Positions 18,460-28,516 are shown, numbered from the stretch's first letter. The stretch: DNA of 64,000 nt from Pseudomonas syringae (GCF_023278085.1 NZ_CP066265.1:186001-250000); one strand, 5' to 3'. Program-made: numbers and translations. The notes: generated from the sequence alone by a model not told the origin.

Positions 18460-19716
18460 TCAGTGCGCGTCGTCTTTTGCCTGCGGGGCGCGGGTGACGG
18501 CCTTTACCAGCTTGCCGATGGTCAGGCCCTGCAAGAGGATCGACAACAACACCACGATGTAAGTGATGCTCAGCAGCAGGTCGCGTTCCGGCCCGGTGGG
18601 CAGGGCCAGCGCCAGCGCTACCGAAACGCCGCCGCGTAAGCCGCCCCAGGTCAGGATGCGAATCGTGCCGTGCGGCACTTTACGCCAGCGCCGCAGCAGC
18701 AGAATGGCCGGGGCCACGGTGACAAAGCGCGACAGCAGGATCGCCACAGCCAGCAGACTGGCGGCAATCAAATGCTGCCACGAGAACGGCAGCAGCAACA
18801 GCTCCATGCCGATCAGCGCGAACAGCAGCGCGTTGAGCATGTCATCCAGCAACTCCCAGAAACCGTCCATGTAACGACGGGTCATGTCGTTCATGGCCAG
18901 ATTGCGCCCCAGATTGCCGATGATCAGACCGGCCACGACCATCGCGATGGGGCCGGAGACATGCAGCTCGGAGGCCATGGCCGAACCGCCGATCACCAGC
19001 GCCAGGGTCAGCATGACTTCAATCTGATACTGCTCGATGCTCTTGATCATCAGGTACACGGCGTAACCGATGAGGCCGCCGAACAGCACTCCGCCGAGCG
19101 CTTCGTGGGCAAACAGCAACGCGGTTTCGCCGACCGTGGGCGTCTCGCCCAGTTGCGCAATGCCCAGCAATACGGTGAACACCACCACTGCCGTGCCGTC
19201 ATTGAACAGCGACTCACCGACGATGGTGGTCTTGAGCGGCTTGGACGCATTGGCGGTTCGCAGCACACCAAGCACCGCAATCGGGTCGGTAGGCGAAATC
19301 AGTGCGCCGAACAGCAGACAGTACAGCGGGCTCACATGCCAGCCGAACAGAGCAAAGATCCAGTAGGCCAGCGCACCGATAACGGTGGTGGCAATCAGCA
19401 CACCGAAGGTCGCCAACAGGCCGATGGGCCAGCGATAGTTCCTCAAGTCACCCAGGTTGACGTGCAAGGCCCCTGCGAACAGCAGAAAGGACAGCATCCA
19501 GTTCATCAACAGGTCGCCGAAGTCGATCTGGCCGATCAATTGCTGGACGCGGTCTTCCAGACCGGGGTAGCCCAGAAAGCTCAGGCCTTGCAGCAGTAAC
19601 GAGAACATCAGCGCTGTCACCATCACACCGATGGTGGGAGGCAGACCGATAAAACGATAGTTCACATAGGTCAGCAGCGCAGTGAGGCAGATAAAACCAG
19701 CAGCGAGTTCAAGCAT
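18460..19716 (-). CDS. CPA1-family Na+/H+ antiporter
   Basis: The 418-residue protein is an integral membrane cation/proton exchanger with about 11-12 hydrophobic helices. The core motifs are GALISPTDPIAVLG (unwound transport helix), ESLFNDGTAVVVF with the ion-binding Asp, and GLRGGVSVALAL near the C terminus. It resembles NhaP-type exchangers. It begins at a good ATG and ends one base from the convergent AraC gene, with essentially no gap. No regulatory C-terminal domain is present, so it is a short form. Confidence 0.92.
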   Translation of the reverse strand: MLELAAGFICLTALLTYVNYRFIGLPPTIGVMVTALMFSLLLQGLSFLGYPGLEDRVQQLIGQIDFGDLLMNWMLSFLLFAGALHVNLGDLRNYRWPIGLLATFGVLIATTVIGALAYWIFALFGWHVSPLYCLLFGALISPTDPIAVLGVLRTANASKPLKTTIVGESLFNDGTAVVVFTVLLGIAQLGETPTVGETALLFAHEALGGVLFGGLIGYAVYLMIKSIEQYQIEVMLTLALVIGGSAMASELHVSGPIAMVVAGLIIGNLGRNLAMNDMTRRYMDGFWELLDDMLNALLFALIGMELLLLPFSWQHLIAASLLAVAILLSRFVTVAPAILLLRRWRKVPHGTIRILTWGGLRGGVSVALALALPTGPERDLLLSITYIVVLLSILLQGLTIGKLVKAVTRAPQAKDDAH

Positions 19717-19918
19717 CGGTCATTCCAAATCCGTAGTTGCAGTTACTCGATCACCGTAACCGAGCCTGTGTTGGATGGACCGGACGGGCATCCAGGCACA
19801 TGGCGACAAGACACAGCAGGGTCTGCGTTGACCACGCAAAGCCGGTGATGTTGCAAGGAAGGTGGGAATAAGCGGTCAGGCGGCGGGCTGTAAACAGGGT
19901 TCAAGCGGGAGGGCAACG

Positions 19919-19953
19919 CAAAAAAATCAGCCCGGAGGATGGTCCGGGCTGAT
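19919..19953 (-). terminator. terminator of the DUF2790 gene
   Basis: On the minus strand ATCAGCCCGGA and TCCGGGCTGAT pair over 11 bp and are followed by a seven-T run. It starts about 40 bp beyond the stop codon of the DUF2790 gene. Confidence 0.85.
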
Positions 19954-19994
19954 GGGGGATGTAACGCTGGGTGGCCTCCCTGGCAGGTTCAGAA

Positions 19995-20324
19995 TCATTG
20001 GCTGTTTCTGCACCCGCTCAGGATCTGGTACTGCACGGTGTTCAGCTTGCCCTTGGAGTCTTCGTAGGTCATCAGCTTCGGCATCACGCTACAGGTCTGC
20101 AGATCCGGGGATTTGCGAATGACTTTGGCGACGTCCAGCTTCATTCCGTACTTGTACTCCTTGATCTCCGGCATCGGCTTGTTATGGATGGCGGCATACT
20201 TTTGCACGCTGGCCTGGTGTTCCTTGATGACCGTGGTGGCCTTGACTTCATCAGTCGTGTAAGCGAAAGCACTCATTGGCGAAAGGATAACCAGAGCAAG
20301 TAACAACGATTTGGCTGTGCGCAT
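19995..20324 (-). CDS. DUF2790-family small periplasmic protein
   Basis: The 109-residue precursor has a signal peptide (cleaved after AFA) and the short DUF2790 domain: a helix (VIKEHQASVQKYAAIHNKP), then a beta-rich half ending in two cysteines (TCSVMPKL, SGCRNSQ) likely to form a disulfide. The family is almost confined to Pseudomonas, often in several copies, with no established function. It is divergent from the 72-residue exported protein to its right. Confidence 0.85.
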   Translation of the reverse strand: MRTAKSLLLALVILSPMSAFAYTTDEVKATTVIKEHQASVQKYAAIHNKPMPEIKEYKYGMKLDVAKVIRKSPDLQTCSVMPKLMTYEDSKGKLNTVQYQILSGCRNSQ

Positions 20325-20539
20325 TTTCTTTTGTCTCCGTTTGAATGTGGCTCAACCTTAACAAGCAGGTGCTAACCAGAAAGTGGCTGAAACATTACAA
20401 ATCGGCAATCTTCAAGATGTCAGTTTTCTAACAGTATTGTCATTGTCTGCTCACCTTCCTGTTAGTTGTCCGGGCGTAAGCTTGTTTCATCCCTGACGAG
20501 CAACGCGCTTTTCAGGAACCACTTTCAACCCAAGAGGTA

Positions 20540-20758
20540 ATGATGATGAAGCTGATCAAGTCGATGGTTTTCGCAGTAGCTGCCCTGTCCGGTACTGCAG
20601 CATTTGCCGACGACGGCAACGAGTATGCAAGCACGGCCGCTGACAAGATGCGCCTGGCACAAGAGATGCGCTTCAAGGAGCAGAACAGCACCCCGGGCGA
20701 GCGGTACGTCAACTCAGACGACAAGAAGGCTGAGCAGCCAACCAAGTCTGAAGGCTGA
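20540..20758 (+). CDS. small exported protein of unknown function
   Basis: The frame encodes up to 72 residues: a signal peptide (KLIKSMVFAVAALSGTAAFA) followed by a very polar mature part of about 48 residues (DDGNEYASTAADKMRLAQEM, then a Lys/Glu/Ser-rich tail). Three ATG codons lie in a row; AAGAGG is best spaced for the second or third (20543 or 20546). A strong terminator follows. I do not recognise the family. Its real status is supported by the ribosome-binding site, the signal peptide and the terminator. Confidence 0.75.
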   Translation: MMMKLIKSMVFAVAALSGTAAFADDGNEYASTAADKMRLAQEMRFKEQNSTPGERYVNSDDKKAEQPTKSEG

Positions 20759-20834
20759 TGCCTTGATGCTCGACCCGCTGCACCCCCATTCGCCCTTTGG
20801 CAGCTCCCAGCTCCTTTGGTCCGGGCGAATCTTT

Positions 20835-20860
20835 AAGCGTCCTTCGGGGCGCTTTTTTTT
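20835..20860 (+). terminator. terminator of the small exported protein gene
   Basis: AAGCGTCC-TTCG-GGGCGCTT forms an 8-bp stem (one G-T pair) with a UUCG loop, followed by eight Ts. Confidence 0.9.
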
Positions 20861-20884
20861 ATTCCCGCAAAACGCCGATTCGGT

Positions 20885-20938
20885 ATCGCTCCGACGCTCC
20901 AGCGTGGGAGCGCAATTCTGGACGCTCCGCGTCCGCTA
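20885..20938. repeat. intergenic hairpin-repeat cluster (copy 1)
   Basis: Two short palindromic modules lie side by side: GACGCTCCAGCGTG and GGACGCTCCGCGTCC. They belong to the same family as the clusters at about 33.4, 42.7, 55.6 and 57.6 kb. The rest of the 387-bp gap holds the preceding gene's terminator and the likely porin promoter. Confidence 0.75.
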
Positions 20939-21145
20939 TTGAATATCTAGTCGCATCTGGCCAAAGCGTGTTTTGTTTTATCGAACTAACACACGCTGCA
21001 GTGCGCTTCCTTTCCTATTTGTAATCTTCCCGTCACCTTGGCGTTATCTTCGCCGCTTCAAGATTGTGCCCCACTGGCAGCGCTCGGTTTAATAAAAACA
21101 GCCAGGTCGACACTTAAAACAATCTGCCGATCAATCGGAGCGCAC

Positions 21146-22471
21146 ATGACTCAACTCAGAACACTCTCACTGGCCCTGTGTTCGACCTTCGCAGGTATAA
21201 CGCCTTTTGCGGCACTTGCGGAAGAGCAGAAAGAAGGCTTCATCGAAGGCAGTACGCTGACCGTACTCAACCGCAACTTCTACATGAACCGGGATCACCG
21301 CAACGGCGAGTCCAGCCCTACCGGCAACGGCTACTCCGAAGCCTGGGCGCAGGGCATCATCGGGCGCTTCCAGTCAGGCTTCACCCAGGGTACGTTCGGC
21401 GTCGGGGTCGATGCCTTTGCCATGATCGGCATCAAGCTCGACACCGGTGATGGACGCAATGGCGGGCGCAGCGCATTCGATGTGCTGCCGGTCGATGGGC
21501 AAGGCAATGCCCGCGACGAGTACAGCAAAGTCGGCGGCTCGCTGAAGGCCAGGGCCTTCGACACCGTCGTCAATGTGGGCGATGTTTTCCCCTCGACGCC
21601 GGTGGTTGCATTCGGTGATTCGCGCCTGCTGCCGGAAAGCTTTCGTGGCGTCACGGCGATCAACAACAGCATCAGCGGTCTGACCCTGCAAGGCGGTCGC
21701 TTGCACTCCATGAGCCAGCCGGTCTCCAGCAACATGCGCGACGGCTTCGTGACCTTCTACGGCGGCGCGGTCGACTCTCCCTGGGTTGCCTACTTCGGCG
21801 GTGATTACCAGGCCACCGACGCACTGAGCCTTGGCCTCTACACCAGCCGCCTGAAAGACGCCTGGGATCAGAAATACGCCTCGGCCTCCTACGTGCTGCC
21901 GCTCTCCGATGACCTGTCGCTGACCAGCAGCCTGAACTACTACAACGCTACCGATGAAGGCAAAAAGCTGCTCGGCGAATTCGACAACGACATCTGGAGT
22001 GCGAAAGTCGCCCTGCAATACGGCGCGCACACCCTGTCGCTGTCGCACCAGCGCAACGAAGGCGATGACGATTTCGACTACCTCAGGCAGTCCGATTCCA
22101 TTTACCTGGCCAACTCCATCCAGTACAGCGACTTCAACTCGCCCAAAGAGCGTTCATGGATGCTCACTTACAACCTCGACATGTCCACCTTCGGCGTCCC
22201 CGGCCTGTCGTTCATGACCCGCTACGGCAAAGGCACCGACGCCGACTACTCCAACGCCAACAGCACCTACATGCGCCGCGATGCACAAGGCAACCCGCTG
22301 ACCGATCAGAAACGCTGGGAGCGCAATATCGAAGCCAAATACATCGTGCAGACCGGCTCGCTGAAAGACCTGTCGTTGCGCGTGCGCCAGGCGACGACCC
22401 GGGCTACGGCGTTTGAATCGGACCTGGATGAAGTGCGGGTGATTGTGGAGTATCCGTTGAGCGTGCTTTGA
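21146..22471 (+). CDS. OprD-family outer-membrane porin
   Basis: The 441-residue precursor has a signal peptide (cleaved near ALA-EEQ) and the OprD pattern: GFIEGSTLTVLNRNFYMNRD at the N terminus, alternating beta-strands through the protein, and a terminal strand EVRVIVEYPLSVL. OprD channels let basic amino acids, carboxylates or other small solutes into the periplasm. The ATG at MTQLRTL was chosen because it gives the signal peptide and has a GGAG site 6 nt upstream. It converges on the czcCBA efflux operon, sharing a terminator. In P. aeruginosa CzcR represses oprD; whether that applies to this paralogue is unknown. Confidence 0.92.
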   Translation: MTQLRTLSLALCSTFAGITPFAALAEEQKEGFIEGSTLTVLNRNFYMNRDHRNGESSPTGNGYSEAWAQGIIGRFQSGFTQGTFGVGVDAFAMIGIKLDTGDGRNGGRSAFDVLPVDGQGNARDEYSKVGGSLKARAFDTVVNVGDVFPSTPVVAFGDSRLLPESFRGVTAINNSISGLTLQGGRLHSMSQPVSSNMRDGFVTFYGGAVDSPWVAYFGGDYQATDALSLGLYTSRLKDAWDQKYASASYVLPLSDDLSLTSSLNYYNATDEGKKLLGEFDNDIWSAKVALQYGAHTLSLSHQRNEGDDDFDYLRQSDSIYLANSIQYSDFNSPKERSWMLTYNLDMSTFGVPGLSFMTRYGKGTDADYSNANSTYMRRDAQGNPLTDQKRWERNIEAKYIVQTGSLKDLSLRVRQATTRATAFESDLDEVRVIVEYPLSVL

Positions 22472-22500
22472 CCTGACTTAAAGTGTTTTCGACATAAGCA

Positions 22501-22527
22501 AAAAGCGCCCCACTGGGCGCTTTTTTT
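22501..22527. terminator. bidirectional terminator between the porin and czcA
   Basis: AAAAGCGCCC-CACT-GGGCGCTTTTTTT is a compact hairpin with an A-run on one side and a T-run on the other, placed between the two converging genes. Confidence 0.88.
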
Positions 22528-22542
22528 CTACGGGTAGCCTGT

Positions 22543-25500
22543 TTACTCCTCTTCCTCCTCCCGCCGATGCGCCCACTGATACAGCGCTGGCAACACCAGC
22601 AATGTCAGTGCCGTCGAGGACAGAATCCCGCCAATCACCACGGTTGCCAGTGGCCGCTGCACTTCGGCGCCGGTCCCTGTAGCGAGGGCCATGGGGATGA
22701 AGCCCAGCGATGCGACCAGTGCAGTCATCAGTACCGGGCGCAGGCGGGTGATGGCGCCTTCGTTGATGGCGTCGTGCAACGAGCGGCCTTCTTCGCGCAG
22801 GCTGCGGATGAAAGCGATCATCACCAGGCCGTTCAGTACCGCAACACCCGACAGGGCGATGAAGCCTACGCCTGCGGAGATCGACAGGGGAATGTCGCGC
22901 AGCCACAGGGCCATGACGCCGCCGGTTAACGCGAACGGGATGCCGGTGAAGACCAGCAGGCCGTCTTTGAGGTTGTTGAACATCATGAACAGCAGCGCGA
23001 GGACCAGCAGCAATGCCACCGGCACCACGATCTGCAAGCGTTTCGCAGCGGATTGCAGTTGTTCGAACTGCCCGCCCCAACTGGTCCAATAGCCTGCCGG
23101 GATCTGCACACCGTTTTCGATGGTGGTGCCTGCTTCTTCGACAAACGAGCCAAGGTCGCGACCGCGCACATTGGCGCTGACGATCACCACGCGCTTGCCG
23201 TTCTCGCGACTGATCTGGTTCGGGCCCAGCACCAGATCGAGGCTGGCGACCTGCGACAGCGAGATGAAGCTGATCTGCTGGTTGCTGGCGCTCGCGGGTA
23301 CCGGAATGAGCAGGCTGGAAAGCCCGTCCACGTCAGTGCGCAGTTGCTCGGACAGGCGCACCACCATGTCGAAACGGCGATCCCCTTCATACAGCGTGCC
23401 CGCCTGACGCCCGCCCAGCGCAATGGCGATGGCGTCCTGCACGTCGGCGACATTGAGGCCGTAACGCGCGGCCTTGTCGCGATCGATATTGATGGTCAGC
23501 ACCGGCAGGCCGGTGGTCTGCTCGACTTTCACTTCTGATGCACCCGGCACCTTCTGAAGCGTGGCGGCGATTTTTGCTGCAGTCTGATTCAGGACGTTCA
23601 TGTCGTCGCCGAATACCTTCACCGCCACATCGCTGCGCACTCCCGAAACCAGTTCGTTGAAGCGCAACTGGATCGGCTGAGACAGTTCGTAGTTGCTGCC
23701 CGGCACCGTAGCGGCGGCCTTTTGCAGGTCGGCGATCAAGGCTTCTCGGGATTTGTCCGGATCAGGCCACTCGCTTTGCGGCTTGAGCATCACGTAGCTG
23801 TCGGAGATGTTGGGCGGCATCGGGTCGGCGGCGATTTCGGCGGTCCCGGTACGAGCGAACACACGCTGCACTTCCGGCACTTTTTCGATGATGGCTTTTT
23901 CCAGACGCTGTTGCATGTCCACCGACTGGGTCAGGCTGGTGCCAGGCACCCGCAGCGCCTGCAAGGCAAAGTCGCCTTCGCTCAGGCTCGGAATGAACTC
24001 GCTGCCCATGCGGCTGGCGGTGAACCCGGACAACACGATTACAACGAACGCCATGCTGAAGGCAATGGCACGATGCCCCAGTACCCAGCTCAGTATCGGT
24101 GCGTAGCGCTGGCGGGCGGTGCGCATCACCAAGCCTTCTTCTTCCTTGACCTTGCCGGTGACGAACATGGCGATGGCGGCGGGTACGAAGGTCACCGAAA
24201 GGATCATCGCGCCGAGCAGGGCGATCACCACGGTGAAAGCCATCGGGTGGAACATTTTGCCTTCCACGCCGGTGAGGGCGAAGATCGGCAGGTACACGAC
24301 CATGATGATCAACTGACCGAAAATCAGCGGTCGACGTGCTTCTCTGGCGGCGGCGAATACCTCGTGGAAACGCTCGGAGCGAGTCAGCATGCGGCCGTAT
24401 TTTTTCTGGGCATGCGCCAGCCTGCGAATGGCGTTTTCGACGATCACCACCGCGCCGTCGACGATGATGCCGAAGTCCAGCGCGCCCAGGCTCATCAGGT
24501 TGGCGCTGACCTTGTTGGTGAACATGCCGGTGAAGGTGAACAGCATGGCCAGCGGAATCACCATGGCGGTGATCAGCGCCGCGCGGATATTGCCCAGGAA
24601 CAGAAACAGAATCACGATAACCAGAATCGCGCCTTCGATCAGGTTCTTCTTGACCGTCGCGATGGCTTTTTCGACCAGCGTGGTGCGGTCGTAAACCGTT
24701 ACCGCTTCGACACCTTCGGGTAGCGTGCGATTGATGTCGGCGAGTTTCGCTGCGACGGCTTGCGAGACGGTGCGGCTGTTCTCGCCTATCAGCATGAACA
24801 CGGTGCCGAGCACCACTTCACGGCCATTTTCGGTGGCTGCGCCGGAACGCATTTCCTTGCCGATGCCGACCTCGGCCACGCTGCTGATCCTGATCGGTGT
24901 GCCCTGCACATTGGCGATGACGATGTTGGCGATATCGTCCACCGTACCAAGCTGGCCCGGTGCGCGGATCAGCAACTGCTCGCCGCCGCGTTCTATGTAG
25001 CCTGCGCCGACGTTGGCGTTGTTGCGCTCCAGCGCCGCCACCAGATCGTTCAGCGTCAGCTTGTAGGCGGCCAGTTTTTTCGGATCGGGGGCGATCTGAT
25101 ACTGCTTGGCAAACCCGCCGATGGTGTTGATCTCGGCCACGCCCGGCACGTTGCGCAACTGTGGCTTGATGATCCAGTCCTGAATCACCCGCAGGTCAGT
25201 CGACGTGTACGGCGTGCCGTCCTCTTTCAGCGCGCCATCCCGGGCTTCGACCGTCCACAGGAATATTTCGCCGAGGCCGGTGGAAATCGGCCCCATCATC
25301 GCGTCGACGCCTTCGGGCAATTGGTCCTTGGCGATCTGCAGGCGCTCGCCGACCAGTTGGCGTGCAAAGAACAGGTCAGTGCCGTCTTCGAAAATTACCG
25401 TGACCTGGGACAGGCCCGAACGCGACAGCGAACGCGTCTGTTGCAGGCCGGGCAGGCCCGCCATGTTGGTTTCGATGGCGAAGGTGATGCGCTGCTCGGT

Positions 25501-25680
25501 CTCCAGCGGCGAGAAACCGGGCGCAGACGTATTGATCTGCACCTGTACGTTGGTGATGTCGGGTACGGCATCGATGGGCAGTTTCTGGTAACTGGCGATG
25601 CCCAGCCCAGCCATGAGCAACACAGCGAGCATCACGACGATGCGCTGTTCAATCGCGAATTGAATCAACCGTTCAAACAT
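22543..25680 (-). CDS. czcA: CzcA-type heavy-metal RND efflux pump
   Basis: The 1045-residue inner-membrane proton/metal antiporter has the standard RND layout: helix 1 near residues 10-30, a large periplasmic loop, helices 2-6, a second loop and helices 7-12. The HME-1 signature DFGIIVDGAVVIVEN (402-416), with its charged Asp in helix 4, points to divalent ions (Co, Zn, Cd) rather than the Cu/Ag group. It is last in a czcC-czcB-czcA operon, 24 bp after czcB. It works with CzcB and CzcC as an envelope-spanning pump. A trailing EEEEE tail could bind metal. Confidence 0.94.
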   Translation of the reverse strand: MFERLIQFAIEQRIVVMLAVLLMAGLGIASYQKLPIDAVPDITNVQVQINTSAPGFSPLETEQRITFAIETNMAGLPGLQQTRSLSRSGLSQVTVIFEDGTDLFFARQLVGERLQIAKDQLPEGVDAMMGPISTGLGEIFLWTVEARDGALKEDGTPYTSTDLRVIQDWIIKPQLRNVPGVAEINTIGGFAKQYQIAPDPKKLAAYKLTLNDLVAALERNNANVGAGYIERGGEQLLIRAPGQLGTVDDIANIVIANVQGTPIRISSVAEVGIGKEMRSGAATENGREVVLGTVFMLIGENSRTVSQAVAAKLADINRTLPEGVEAVTVYDRTTLVEKAIATVKKNLIEGAILVIVILFLFLGNIRAALITAMVIPLAMLFTFTGMFTNKVSANLMSLGALDFGIIVDGAVVIVENAIRRLAHAQKKYGRMLTRSERFHEVFAAAREARRPLIFGQLIIMVVYLPIFALTGVEGKMFHPMAFTVVIALLGAMILSVTFVPAAIAMFVTGKVKEEEGLVMRTARQRYAPILSWVLGHRAIAFSMAFVVIVLSGFTASRMGSEFIPSLSEGDFALQALRVPGTSLTQSVDMQQRLEKAIIEKVPEVQRVFARTGTAEIAADPMPPNISDSYVMLKPQSEWPDPDKSREALIADLQKAAATVPGSNYELSQPIQLRFNELVSGVRSDVAVKVFGDDMNVLNQTAAKIAATLQKVPGASEVKVEQTTGLPVLTINIDRDKAARYGLNVADVQDAIAIALGGRQAGTLYEGDRRFDMVVRLSEQLRTDVDGLSSLLIPVPASASNQQISFISLSQVASLDLVLGPNQISRENGKRVVIVSANVRGRDLGSFVEEAGTTIENGVQIPAGYWTSWGGQFEQLQSAAKRLQIVVPVALLLVLALLFMMFNNLKDGLLVFTGIPFALTGGVMALWLRDIPLSISAGVGFIALSGVAVLNGLVMIAFIRSLREEGRSLHDAINEGAITRLRPVLMTALVASLGFIPMALATGTGAEVQRPLATVVIGGILSSTALTLLVLPALYQWAHRREEEEE

Positions 25681-25704
25681 GGAGGTGTACTCGTGTGACG
25701 CAGA

Positions 25705-26970
25705 TCAATGGGCGTGCTCGGCGGAGCCTTTGCCCAGCTCCGACTTGAGGATGAAGCTGCCAGCGGAGGCCACTTGCTTACCGGCGGCCAGGCCTTTGAC
25801 GATTTCCACATGACCGCCGTCGCGGCGGCCAAGCGTGACGGGCGTCAGCTGAAAACCTTCTTCGTTGCGCACGAAGACCGATGGCTTGTCTTCAATCGAC
25901 TGGATGGCGGACTCGGGCAGGCTGACCGCTACACCGGTCTGTTCGGCGGCGACCTCTACTGATACGAACAGGCCTGGACGCCAGGCGCCCTGCGGGTTGG
26001 CAAGCGTCACGCGCACAGCGGCGGCACGGGTCTGCTCGCCCAGCAGGCTGCCGACATAACCGATCTTGCCTTCGACGCTCGCGTTCAGATCAGGCGCACT
26101 GACAATCACCGGACGCCCGACGACCACCTTGTCCAGATCCCTTGGCGATACGCCAAACGTGGCCCAGACACGGGACAGATCCGACAGGGTGAACGCGTTG
26201 CTCGCTTCGTTGACCATCTCGCCGATGCCGAGGTGTTTTTCCACGACCATAGCGTCGAAGGGGGCGATCAGTTCGTAGCGATTGCCTGCGGAAGGGCTGA
26301 GACTGGCACCGATGGCGCTGATCTTCTGCCGGGCGTTGGCGAGGTTGATGTCGGCTTCCTGAAAGTCCTGGCGCGCTTGCAGGTAGTCCTGCTCGGCAGA
26401 AATCTTGTCTTCCCACAGCTTCTTCTCGCGTTGCAGGGTCAGGCGTGCCAGTTCCTGACGGCGCTGGGCGGCGTTCAGTTCGCTGCGTTGATCCGAGATC
26501 TGCTGGCTGGCAATCACCGCCAGCACCTGGCCTTTTTTCACCGCCTGACCCAGATCGACCTTGACCGATTCGACCACGCCGCTGACCCGAGGCACGACAT
26601 GCGCGGTGCGGTCCTCGTCGAAGCGGATTTCACCGGGGAAGGTCACGGTCGTGCTCATCTGCCGAGGCTCGGCGGTTGCCAGCTCGATACCAGCGGCCTT
26701 GATCTGCTCGGCAGTCAGCTCGATGTGTCCCTCTTCTTCTTCGTGGGCCGGCTCTGCGGCTGCAGCGCCCGGTTTTTTCGGCTCACTGTCATGGTTGTCT
26801 TCGCCGTGAGCCTCTTCCGGTTCATGGGCGTGCTCTTGGTCTGAATGCCCATCGCCCGATGAGCCGGTTTCAGCGGCGAAGGGCCGCATCTGCTGGTTCA
26901 CTGTCAGACTGCCCAGACCAATGATGACCACCACCGCCAACGCGATGGCAATGCTTCGTTTGTTATTCAT
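25705..26970 (-). CDS. czcB: CzcB-type membrane fusion protein
   Basis: The 421-residue periplasmic adaptor links the CzcA pump to the CzcC channel. It has an N-terminal membrane anchor (about 5-25), a His/Glu/Asp-rich stretch (about 38-85) suited to capturing metal ions, the beta-barrel/lipoyl/hairpin segments of the HlyD family (VVPRVSGVVESVKVDLGQAV, then a coiled coil around 170-220), and a metal-rich end (SAEHAH). An AGGAG-type ribosome-binding site precedes the ATG. It follows czcC after 67 bp. Confidence 0.93.
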   Translation of the reverse strand: MNNKRSIAIALAVVVIIGLGSLTVNQQMRPFAAETGSSGDGHSDQEHAHEPEEAHGEDNHDSEPKKPGAAAAEPAHEEEEGHIELTAEQIKAAGIELATAEPRQMSTTVTFPGEIRFDEDRTAHVVPRVSGVVESVKVDLGQAVKKGQVLAVIASQQISDQRSELNAAQRRQELARLTLQREKKLWEDKISAEQDYLQARQDFQEADINLANARQKISAIGASLSPSAGNRYELIAPFDAMVVEKHLGIGEMVNEASNAFTLSDLSRVWATFGVSPRDLDKVVVGRPVIVSAPDLNASVEGKIGYVGSLLGEQTRAAAVRVTLANPQGAWRPGLFVSVEVAAEQTGVAVSLPESAIQSIEDKPSVFVRNEEGFQLTPVTLGRRDGGHVEIVKGLAAGKQVASAGSFILKSELGKGSAEHAH

Positions 26971-27037
26971 GAAAGCTCCCGGCGATCAGGTACGTGCAGC
27001 ACCTCTGGATACGCTCGATGTAGGCGGAAAAAGACAG

Positions 27038-28264
27038 TCAGGGGTTGAAGCTGAACCGGTTGAGATCACCGTGAATTCGTTCGATGGCGACTCTCGCTTC
27101 GGTCGCTGTCGCCAGTGATTCCAGGTATTGGCTGCGCGCCGAAATCAGCGTTCGCTGTGCGTCCAGAACTTCGAGGAAGCCGAACTTGCCCATTTCGAAA
27201 CCACGGGTCGCCGTGTCGACGGCACGTTGCGCGGCGGGCAGAATGACTTGATTGAACGACTCGACTTCCTGCGCAGCGGTGCTCCACTGATCGAGGGCCG
27301 ACTGTGTCTGGGTGCGCAGTTTCAGTTCGACGGCATTGCGCAGGTCGCGGGACTGGTCGGCCCGGCGTGAGGCGGCGAGCACGTTGCCCTGATTTCGGTC
27401 AAACAGCGGGAGCGGCATCGACAGCCCGACCACGTTGACGCGTTCGCGCTCTTCGCGGCTGTACTGGCTGCCGACGCTGACGGTCAGGTCCGGAATACGC
27501 TTGGCGCGTTCCGATCCGAGTGCGGCTTCGCGCTGCTCGATCTGGGTCTGGGCGAGGCGCAGTTCGGCAGACTGGCTGAGGGCGGTCAGCATCTTTGCGG
27601 TCGGCGGCAATTTGCCGGGAGACAGATCGGTGTAATCCAGACGTTCGAAAGACGCGGTCGGCGAGCCGGTGGCGCGCGCCAGTTCACGGTTGCTGTTGAT
27701 TTTCAGGGTTTCGGCGCGGCGCACCAGCAAGTCGGTTTCTGCCAGCTGCACCTGTGCGCGGGTGGCCTCGACCGGCGAAACTTTGCCCGCTTGCACGCGA
27801 CCTTCGGCGACCCTCAGGCCGCGTTCGGCAAGCGCCCGGGATTGCCGTGCCAGTTCCAGACCGGCCTGCGCACGCGCTGCGGCATAGAAGGCCTGAACCA
27901 CTTCGGCGCGCAGTTCATTGCCGCGCCGTTCAAGTTCCAGTCGAGCCGCATCCTGCCCCTTGCCGGCCGCTTCGATACGCGCGCCGCGTTTGCCACCCAG
28001 CTCCAGCGCCTGGCTGAGCATCACGGTGGTGGTGCTGGTGTTGCGTCGCGTGTCCTCGACTTCCCACGACACGGTCGGGTTGGGGATTAGTCCCGCCTGC
28101 TGTCGATCGCCTTCGGCGACACCGATCTCCCATTGGGCTGCGGCCAGCTCCGGGTTGTGGGCAAAAGCGGCTTCCAGTGCCTGAGGCAGGCTGATGCCTT
28201 GAGCCGCTGCAACGCCGGGCGCAGCAAACGGCAACAACAACAGAAAAAACGCGCCGACTCTCAT
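27038..28264 (-). CDS. czcC: CzcC-type outer-membrane efflux channel
   Basis: The 408-residue precursor has a signal peptide (cleaved near AAA-QG) and the duplicated TolC/OEP fold, with long Ala/Gln/Arg-rich helices at about 90-175 and 320-395. It forms the exit duct of the Czc pump. It is first in the operon and divergent from czcR, sharing a 252-bp control region. A GGGGGC-type ribosome-binding site sits close to the ATG. Confidence 0.92.
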   Translation of the reverse strand: MRVGAFFLLLLPFAAPGVAAAQGISLPQALEAAFAHNPELAAAQWEIGVAEGDRQQAGLIPNPTVSWEVEDTRRNTSTTTVMLSQALELGGKRGARIEAAGKGQDAARLELERRGNELRAEVVQAFYAAARAQAGLELARQSRALAERGLRVAEGRVQAGKVSPVEATRAQVQLAETDLLVRRAETLKINSNRELARATGSPTASFERLDYTDLSPGKLPPTAKMLTALSQSAELRLAQTQIEQREAALGSERAKRIPDLTVSVGSQYSREERERVNVVGLSMPLPLFDRNQGNVLAASRRADQSRDLRNAVELKLRTQTQSALDQWSTAAQEVESFNQVILPAAQRAVDTATRGFEMGKFGFLEVLDAQRTLISARSQYLESLATATEARVAIERIHGDLNRFSFNP

Positions 28265-28516
28265 GCCGGGCCCCCTGCAAATCCAACTGTACGCCGAGTG
28301 CGTATGTTGTTCTCCAGTCCCATGAAATCACCCCATCAAAGCAAAAATACAAACAGGCACCGAGGCGCTGAAGTTGGCTGGGAGGACTTTATGCAATGGG
28401 AGTTATCACAGGGATTGCCGGAAAATTACGATTCTGTTATCCAGCGAGATAAGCGTTTCTTTTCAGTACACTGCACGGCATCGTCATCCTCCGTTCATCA
28501 AACAGGAAGCCAGGTT

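Noticed and set aside
28430..28460. A CopR/CzcR-type box (ATTACGATTCTGTTAT) between czcC and czcR
   Set aside because: It is only an imperfect dyad, and the exact consensus could not be confirmed, so it was not listed as a feature.
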